Shown: positions 58,433 through 64,000 of the stretch, piece after piece
How the letters are laid out: every line of letters begins with the position of its first letter
Numbering within the stretch: the first letter of the stretch is position 1
From: Hemerocallis citrina
Lineage: Eukaryota; Streptophyta; Magnoliopsida; Asparagales; Asphodelaceae
DNA length: 64,000 nt
Direction of reading: 5' to 3'
Assembly: GCA_017893485.1 (NCBI GenBank)
Contig: CM030366.1
Span: 187,285,947 to 187,349,946, forward strand
Notes under the pieces: generated by a model
What the model saw: the letters and a program-made list of their open reading frames with translations, nothing else
Database searches by the model: none
What the model was told of the DNA's origin: nothing
Made by a program: the position numbers and the translations under genes

Positions 58433-59500
58433 TCAAGTATCCTCTTTCGTCGTAGGCTTTAAACCCATTTCTCTTGATGATCTCACAACCTGCTCTCGCG
58501 ACAGACCTTTAGTAAATGGATCCGCTAGGTTGTCGGCCGATTTTATATATTCTATAGAGATTACTCCATTTGAGAGCAGTTGTCTAATGGTTTTGTGTCG
58601 CCTTCTGATATGACAAGACTTACCATTATACATACAACTCAGTGCCCGTGCTATAGCCGATTGGCTATCACAGTGTACGCATAAGGCAGACACTGGTTTT
58701 TCCCACATTGGAATATCCTCTAAGAAGTTTCGAAGCCATTCTGCTTCCTCTACCGCTTTGTCTAAAGCAATAAACTCAGATTCCATGGTGGATCTGGCCA
58801 ATAGCATTTGTTTAGAGGATTTCCATGACACAGCTGCACCACCAAGTGTGAAAACATATCCACTTGTGGATTTAGAGTTCTTGGAGTCCGATATCCAGTT
58901 GGCATCACTGTAGCCTTCCAGTACTGCTAGATATTTGGTGTAATGCAGCGCATAACTCTGAGTATGTCGCAAGTAGTTCAATACTCTAGTTATTCCTTTT
59001 CAGTGACTTTGTCCTGGATTACTCGTGTATCGGCTTAGTACATTTACTGAATGTGCTAGGTCCGGTCTTGTACAATTTGTTAGGTACATCAGACTACCGA
59101 TTACACGTGCATATTCTAGTTGTGATATGCTTTCGCCTGTGTTTTTGAACAAGTGAAGACTTGGATCGACGGGACTTTTTGCTGTCCCATTGGAGTAATT
59201 CTTAAATCTTTCAAGTACTTTCTCAGCATAATGAGTTTGAGACAAAGTAATCCCCTCAGATGTCCTGGAAATTTTGATTCTTAGTATGACATCTGCAACT
59301 CCCAAATCTTTCATGTCAAACTTGCCACTAAGCATGCTCTTAGTTTGTTTGATAATGTCGTTATTGCTTCCAATAATGAGCATGTCGTCTACGTATAGAC
59401 AGACCAGAATGTATCCATTTGGAGTATCTTTGATGTAGATATATTTATCGCATTCATTTATTTTGAAACTATCTGTGAGGAAAAAATTCTGCTTTAAGAT
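58433..59500 (-). pseudogene. Copia reverse transcriptase C-terminal part and RNase H
   Basis: Starting at the LTR junction (59500) the minus strand reads FKINECDKYIYIKDTPNGYI, then the catalytic LYVDDMLIIGSN box, KFDMKDLG and RVIGSLMYLTNCTRPDLA. A TGA at 59002-59000 stands where the family has Trp. The same frame then continues through NYLRHT, GYSDANW, STSGYVF, SWKSSKQ, STMESEF and the ADPFTKGL tail to the stop at 58433. So both RT box Asp residues and the RNase H core are present, but everything N-terminal is missing. Identity is certain. Confidence 0.93.
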
Positions 59501-60425
59501 TGTTAGAACCTGAATATAGAATAATAGAAAATCCCAACATAAATTGCGAAGAAATCAAATACAGGGAAGAAAACAGTAAGTAAAAGAAATTGCACAGAGT
59601 CAAGATTGATAATCTCTGTCCTTAAAGTAGAATTCGCCCCGTAGTGTGACGGTTACCGGTGAATTGCTTCCCAGGATATAACTGTACCTTCTCTGAAGAA
59701 CGCATCACCCTTGCTTCAGAGACAACGAACTGTTGTCTGTGTTGTACTCTCAGTTAACACTGACACAGAGGAGAAGAAGAAGAAGAATAACACTAAAAAA
59801 ATTCTCTATCTGTATAGAAGACTCTGTCTGGATTTATAGAGGAAATTGGAGACTGATCAGATGCCATTACTCTGTAACAGCAGAGTAATGGAGACTCTTC
59901 AGATTCATAACTGGTGAGCCATTACTCTGCTGTTACAGAGTAATGGGTTCCAGTTACTGAATCTGAAAAGTTTTTTTCAGTTCAGTAGGGGAAGAGTTTT
60001 TGTCTGGGCAAAAAAAAAAAAAAATTTAAGCCAGACCAAGCCAAACCGAACCGAACCGAACCGAGCCGGGCCGGGCGGGCGCGCGCGCGCGCACATGTGT
60101 TTGTCATTTTGGCTAAGTCCTCTCTCCACTACACGTTAGTGGTAACCCCCGGGCCACGCCCTTTAGTCCAGTTTTCTAGTATATATACTAGAAAAAAATC
60201 CTTTCCAATTTCTGATATGGGACTATCCATTTGCCAAGTTAGTACCTTTCAAGTACCCAACTTTGGATCAGCATTTCTCATTAATACGGAATTCGTTTTT
60301 GGCAAGTGAGTATACTACGGAATAGTACTCGTCGAGAGGATTGCAATCCACTCATTTTCCGGCGTCGCCGGTGGCCGGAGCCTGCCGGAATCCGGCTCGA
60401 AAAACTGCAAAAATTAATTCCAACA
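59501..60425 (-). repeat. Copia 5' LTR (925 bp)
   Basis: Same ends as the 3' LTR. Inverted pair at 59864-59891 and 59919-59946. The base after the LTR (minus strand) belongs to RT sequence instead of a PBS. Confidence 0.92.
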
Positions 60426-60693
60426 GGAAGAACATAGTTCATCAAGTGAAGAAGCTCGATCTCAAGATCTCAAGATCTCAAGTCTACTCGACTCTGTTAA
60501 TTATCCTCAACTCTCTCAACTCTTGATTCGTGAAGCATAGTATCAAAAAAAAATTATTATTATTTGTTAATTTGTAGATTGTTAATTTTTTTATTAGTTA
60601 ACTTGTTTTTAGTTTTTTCACATACACTACTACTCTCTCAACTCTCAATTCTTTTTAGAATTTTTTCACTTACACTACTACACTACTTGTATA

Positions 60694-62867
60694 ATGTCAC
60701 GATCACGCGGTAGCGGCCGTAACCAAAGTGGATAATAATCCACTAGTTCATCTCGTTGCACTCCTTTAATCCCATAATTAAAGACCGGTTATAATCATAA
60801 TCTTAATATAGATTATGAAAGTGTTCATCCTCACGAATATATTTCCGACACACAACATGATGAAATTCTAGCTGAAGACACACGACATAAGACACCAATG
60901 CCGCACAACCCACTTCTTCCAAAAAACATAAATGTCAAACTTGCGAAATCCACAAATTTTATGACTTTGTCCTAAACGTGGATAATCCGAAGGATGGATA
61001 TAAGATATGTAAAACTTGTCATAGATATTACAAATGGAAGAAGGGTGGGGGAACATGCACAATTAGTCGACACATTACTAGTATACACCCAAAACAAGTA
61101 GAAGACCAACTCTCCCAACAAAAGTTCAACCAGAGAATCGGGCAAGTATATAGCCATAGCTATGATCCCAAAACCGTTCGTCGGGAAATGACTAGACTAG
61201 TTATTAAGGATGAGTTACCATTTTTTATTCCGATAGTAGGAACCTAAAGACCTTTAACCAAAATGCCATAAATCTCCATTTTAAACGAATTCCTAGAAAC
61301 GCCATTAACACCGATTGTTTTGAACTTTATTCCGAAATGAGAGATGCTTTCATTGCTCTTTTGTAATCTTTAACTTGTAGAGTGTCGTTAACAGCCGATG
61401 ATTGGAAAAATTGTAACGATATTTCGATGACAGACATAACTTGTCATTGACTCGATAGTAAATAGCTCATTTAAAATAGGATCATATCATTTGCAGCTTT
61501 CTCGTACCCCCATAGTGGTCTGGTTATTGCAACACGTATTCTAGAAGTATGTGATTTACTTCAAATTCACGATAAACTTTTTTTTTTCTATTTGTTTTGA
61601 TAATGTCTCCAACAACACTAGTGCGATTGCCACAATACTTCCAAATTTAGCTCCTCCATGTCTTGAAAATTTTCATGTTAGATGTACATGTCATATTCTT
61701 AATTTTTTTGTACAAGATGCATTGAAAGCAGTTGATCCATATGTGAATGCAATTAGAAATTGTGTACATTTCATCACTTTAAGTTGTACTATTCTTCAAC
61801 AATTCAAAGAATAGTGTAATCTTAATGGAGTACATTTTAGAAAATTTCCTAAAGATGTTAAACATCAATGGAATTCTACTTTCGACCTATTGAATATTGT
61901 TACTAAATACAAAGCAGTTATACATGATTTTTGTATAGCAAAAAATATGGAAAATTTTCAAATGACTCATAAATCTTGGTATTTTGCTGAAAGTTTGTTT
62001 ACATGTTTGGAACCTTTTAAGACATCGACTGTGAAAATTTCAAAATCTTATGATTTCACTTATAGTAATATTTTTATTTCAATAATTAATATGATGCAAA
62101 CTTTTCAAAAAATGAATTTGGATCTTTACACTGGCCATATTGTTATTCCAGCTTATGATAAAATTTTGAAGTATTTTAATCCTTCTCCTATGTTGTATAA
62201 TATTACAACTATAATGGATCATCGTATCAAATTATCGGGTACAAAGAGTTTGATTGAAATGTATTTTTCTTTTCTTTAAGAAGAATCTCAGAATGAATGT
62301 AATGATTATTTAGCTATATTTGAGTTGACATTGAATATTTGTATGATTTTTATGATAGAACTTATGCATCTAGTGGTATCACACGACAAACTAGTGTATC
62401 AACTTCTTCTTCTTCTAGAGGTAAGGGTAAGAGCACATTAAAACATGTCACTGCAAATTTGCTTGCTCGTATTCAATCTAAAAAACCTATGACTAATGCA
62501 TCTAATGAAATAAACTGGTATAATTCACAAGATAGTGAGAGTTCTACTATTAGGATAGAGGTGTTACAATGGTGCAAAGAGCATGAAACTGTGTTTTCAA
62601 TTCTTTCACACATGGCTAGAGATCTACTAACCCCTCCTGTGTCTACAGTTGCATCAAAAAGTATTTTTTTCTTCAAGTGACAGGGTATTGACTGTTTACA
62701 TGAATCGCTTAAAGCCGGGTTTATTAAAGATGCTCGTATGCACTGAAGATTGGATGAAAGCCGAGAACATGACTCAAGAAAAAACAAAGAACATGACTCA
62801 AGGTAAAGCAGTGAACACCTCAACAAGTGGAAGCAACTCTCCTAAAGATCACGTCGAAGCTGAGTAG
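60694..62867 (+). pseudogene. hAT transposase relic of the second copy
   Basis: Starts with an ATG at 60694 (MSRSRGSGRNQSG) but meets two consecutive TAA stops at codons 14-15. Further on are a BED-type finger (ICKTCHRYYKWKKGGG…H…H, 61005-61080), MTRLVIKDELPF, the FDNVSNNTSA motif (61595), HVRCTCHILNFFVQDALK, a central region, VLQWCKEHE and hATC TPPVSTVAS. A frameshift at about 62660 leads to RVLTVYMNRLKP…LVCTEDWMKAE and the stop at 62867. A short repeat (aacatgactcaag) lies near the end. Many stops and frame changes: older than the 50631 copy. Confidence 0.9.
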
Positions 62868-63186
62868 GAAATTTAAAGGGATGAGATTCTAAATTTAGAT
62901 AAGTTGAGATGCACGACAGTAGTCCAATGTCCTCTCTTAAATCTAACTTTAGGTTGTCTCGAACTCTAGATCACCCCCTTAAGCAATCATGTCATTTTAT
63001 AACTTTGTATGTTTTTTGAGTTCTTATTACATGTATTTGTTCGGTAATCTGATTGTTGTAAAAACTAATTCCAAGTTGAAATGAATAATGTATACAATTT
63101 TGTTTCACTCTTATACTTGTTGTACATTTTTTTTTGAAGTAAAAAAAAGGGCCAGCCCTAACTTGCCCGGCTGAGGTCGGTTTGGC
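62868..63186. other. Sequence between the second hAT gene and the third hAT end
   Basis: Probable 3' part of the second hAT copy up to about 63160, then 26 bp of spacer before the third element. No other feature. Confidence 0.4.
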
Positions 63187-63424
63187 TAGGGTTGGCATTC
63201 GGGTCGAACGGGCCGGGCCGGGCCGGACCCGTCGGGGTTGGACGTTGACTTGGGCGGGTTCGAGCCGGGTTGGTGCCTAAAAAGGGCCGGGCGGGGCCGG
63301 GTCCAAAATTGGAAATGGCGACCCGCCCAACCCGTGAACCCTTACGGGTCCAACCCGGGTCGGGTCGGGTCGACCCGCGGGTTGGCCCGTTTAGATAGAT
63401 AGGTTTATTTTTTTTAAAACTTAA

Positions 63425-63471
<47 letters not shown>
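63425..63471. repeat. (AAT)n microsatellite in the third hAT copy
   Basis: About 15 AAT units; the 50631 copy has a shorter run at the same place (about 50887-50902). Confidence 0.95.
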
Positions 63472-63472
<1 letters not shown>

Positions 63473-63781
63473 CATTAAAAATCGTAATAATAATAATAAG
63501 ATTGAAAAAGTGAAATTGGCAAAAAAAATTGAAATATTATTCATATGAATTTAAGTTATACAAGTTTCACAATTTGTAATGAAATGAAAAATTCAATTCA
63601 CAAATATGTTTTATACATAAACATATTTTTTATATACAATTTCAATTTACTTCAATTTTTCTAATTTAAAAATTGAAATAATAAGCACAGATATAAAACA
63701 ATTTTTTTATCTATTTACAATTGTCTTCAAGTTGATGGCCTTCAATTTGTTGTTGTTGGTCTTGAATTCTTCATTTTGGTT

Positions 63782-63885
63782 TGGTACTCTTGTATGTCCT
63801 CCGGTTCACCGGGTTTGTTTTATTAATTTCTTATTAATGAAACATGGTGGCATTATTCCACCTTTAACCTCAAAAAAAAAAAAAA
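63782..63885 (+). mobile_element. 104-bp 5'-truncated LINE tail with 14-bp TSD
   Basis: Perfect direct repeats tcttcattttggtt at 63768-63781 and 63886-63899 flank sequence ending in A14. The homologous hAT copy at about 51165-51190 lacks it, a natural empty site. The word ttattaatgaaaca links it to the fragment at 50088. Confidence 0.92.
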
Positions 63886-63900
63886 TCTTCATTTTGGTTG

Positions 63901-63999
63901 TTATTGTTGTTGTTGTTGTTGTTCTTCCGGCGAGTTGCTCCCACTTGTGGACGTTGATAACGCTTTCCCTTGTGTCCTATCTTCAGCCTTCAGCCAGTC
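63901..63999 (-). CDS. hAT transposase C-terminus (partial, edge of window)
   Basis: Minus-strand frame DWLKAEDRTQGKALSTSTS followed by GSNSPEE, then a Gln run and TAA at 63903-63901. It is collinear with the C-terminus of the 50631 copy. The upstream part lies beyond the window, so whether this copy is intact cannot be judged. Confidence 0.85.
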   Translation of the reverse strand, partial: DWLKAEDRTQGKALSTSTSGSNSPEEQQQQQQ

Positions 64000-64000
64000 T

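Larger units (their letters stand above)
56903..60425 (-). mobile_element. Internally deleted Ty1/copia element with intact LTR ends and TSD
   Basis: LTRs of 930 and 925 bp enclose only 1668 bp. The TSD ggaag is perfect at 56898-56902 and 60426-60430. On the minus strand LTRs start TGTTGGAATTAATT and end GTTCTAACA. A PPT (gtggggatt, 57833-57840) precedes the 3' LTR. Where PBS, gag, protease and integrase should be, the 5' LTR end (59501) is joined directly to mid-RT sequence. By eye the LTRs differ by roughly 4%, so it is much older than the LARD. It sits inside the second hAT copy. Confidence 0.92.
55553..63160 (+). mobile_element. Second hAT copy, interrupted by a solo LTR and a copia element
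   Basis: The left end appears at gagggggtggcagacgggtc (55553), continues after the solo LTR (56481-56902) and after the copia element (60431 onward), and carries a plus-strand transposase relic. A candidate right end is gccagcccta at 63151-63160, whose complement TAGGGCTGGC matches the 50631 end at 9/10. No matching TSD was found, so limits are tentative. A G-run (about 56685-56708) sits in the 5' part. Confidence 0.6.
63187..64000 (-). mobile_element. Third hAT copy, left end, running off the window
   Basis: Begins tagggttggcattcgggtcg exactly like 50631 and follows the same order: GC-rich subterminal repeats, an (AAT)n tract (63425-63471), an AT-rich region, and then the transposase C-terminus on the minus strand. 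A LINE tail is inserted at 63782. Confidence 0.9.

Overview
This window is nuclear DNA from a flowering plant, most likely a eudicot; I cannot name the species. The evidence is a 12-exon calcium-dependent protein kinase gene of the CPK16/18/28 clade with GT-AG introns, embedded in plant-type transposable elements: L1-like LINEs, Ty1/copia, Ty3/gypsy, LARD and TRIM retrotransposons, hAT, PIF/Harbinger and Mutator-like DNA elements, and Helitrons with CACGTG-type terminal hairpins. I see no rRNA gene, tRNA gene or CRISPR array.

Layout. 1-4067: minus-strand LINE (broken ORF1; 5' part of ORF2) running off the left edge. 4778-20863: the kinase gene on the minus strand. It is the only convincing host gene. 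Its exons join to exactly 1647 nt (548 codons plus stop). Introns 10 and 11 (7.1 and 2.3 kb) hold two related long-TIR elements, a foldback element, a gypsy pol relic, a hAT MITE and a 314-bp TRIM. 20864-25733: gene upstream region, two 5'-truncated LINEs, a hAT MITE and Helitron remnants. 27614-38176: a young minus-strand LARD-type element (two ~3.8-kb LTRs, 5-bp TSD, initiator-tRNA-Met PBS, PPT, 2.96-kb non-coding interior with a 27-bp minisatellite), inserted in an older repetitive sequence. 39828-43186: a series of minus-strand Helitrons, one carrying a GC-rich LINE-tailed retroposon. 43583-50512: MITEs (Harbinger-like, Mutator-like, a hairpin-rich one, one inserted in a TA microsatellite) and a solo LTR. 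50631-64000: three hAT elements of one family. The first is complete with a perfect 8-bp TSD. The second is broken up by a solo LTR and a deleted copia element. The third runs off the right edge and carries a 104-bp LINE tail.

How the parts work together: the kinase looks intact and functional, with N-myristoylation and palmitoylation residues, all kinase motifs and four complete EF-hands. The rest is a stratified transposon landscape. All autonomous-type coding parts (LINE ORFs, hAT transposases, copia RT/RNase H) are disabled. Target-site duplications let me place ten insertions to the base. The most unusual items are the LARD, the 76-bp-LTR TRIM, and a copia derivative whose LTR abuts the reverse-transcriptase frame directly.
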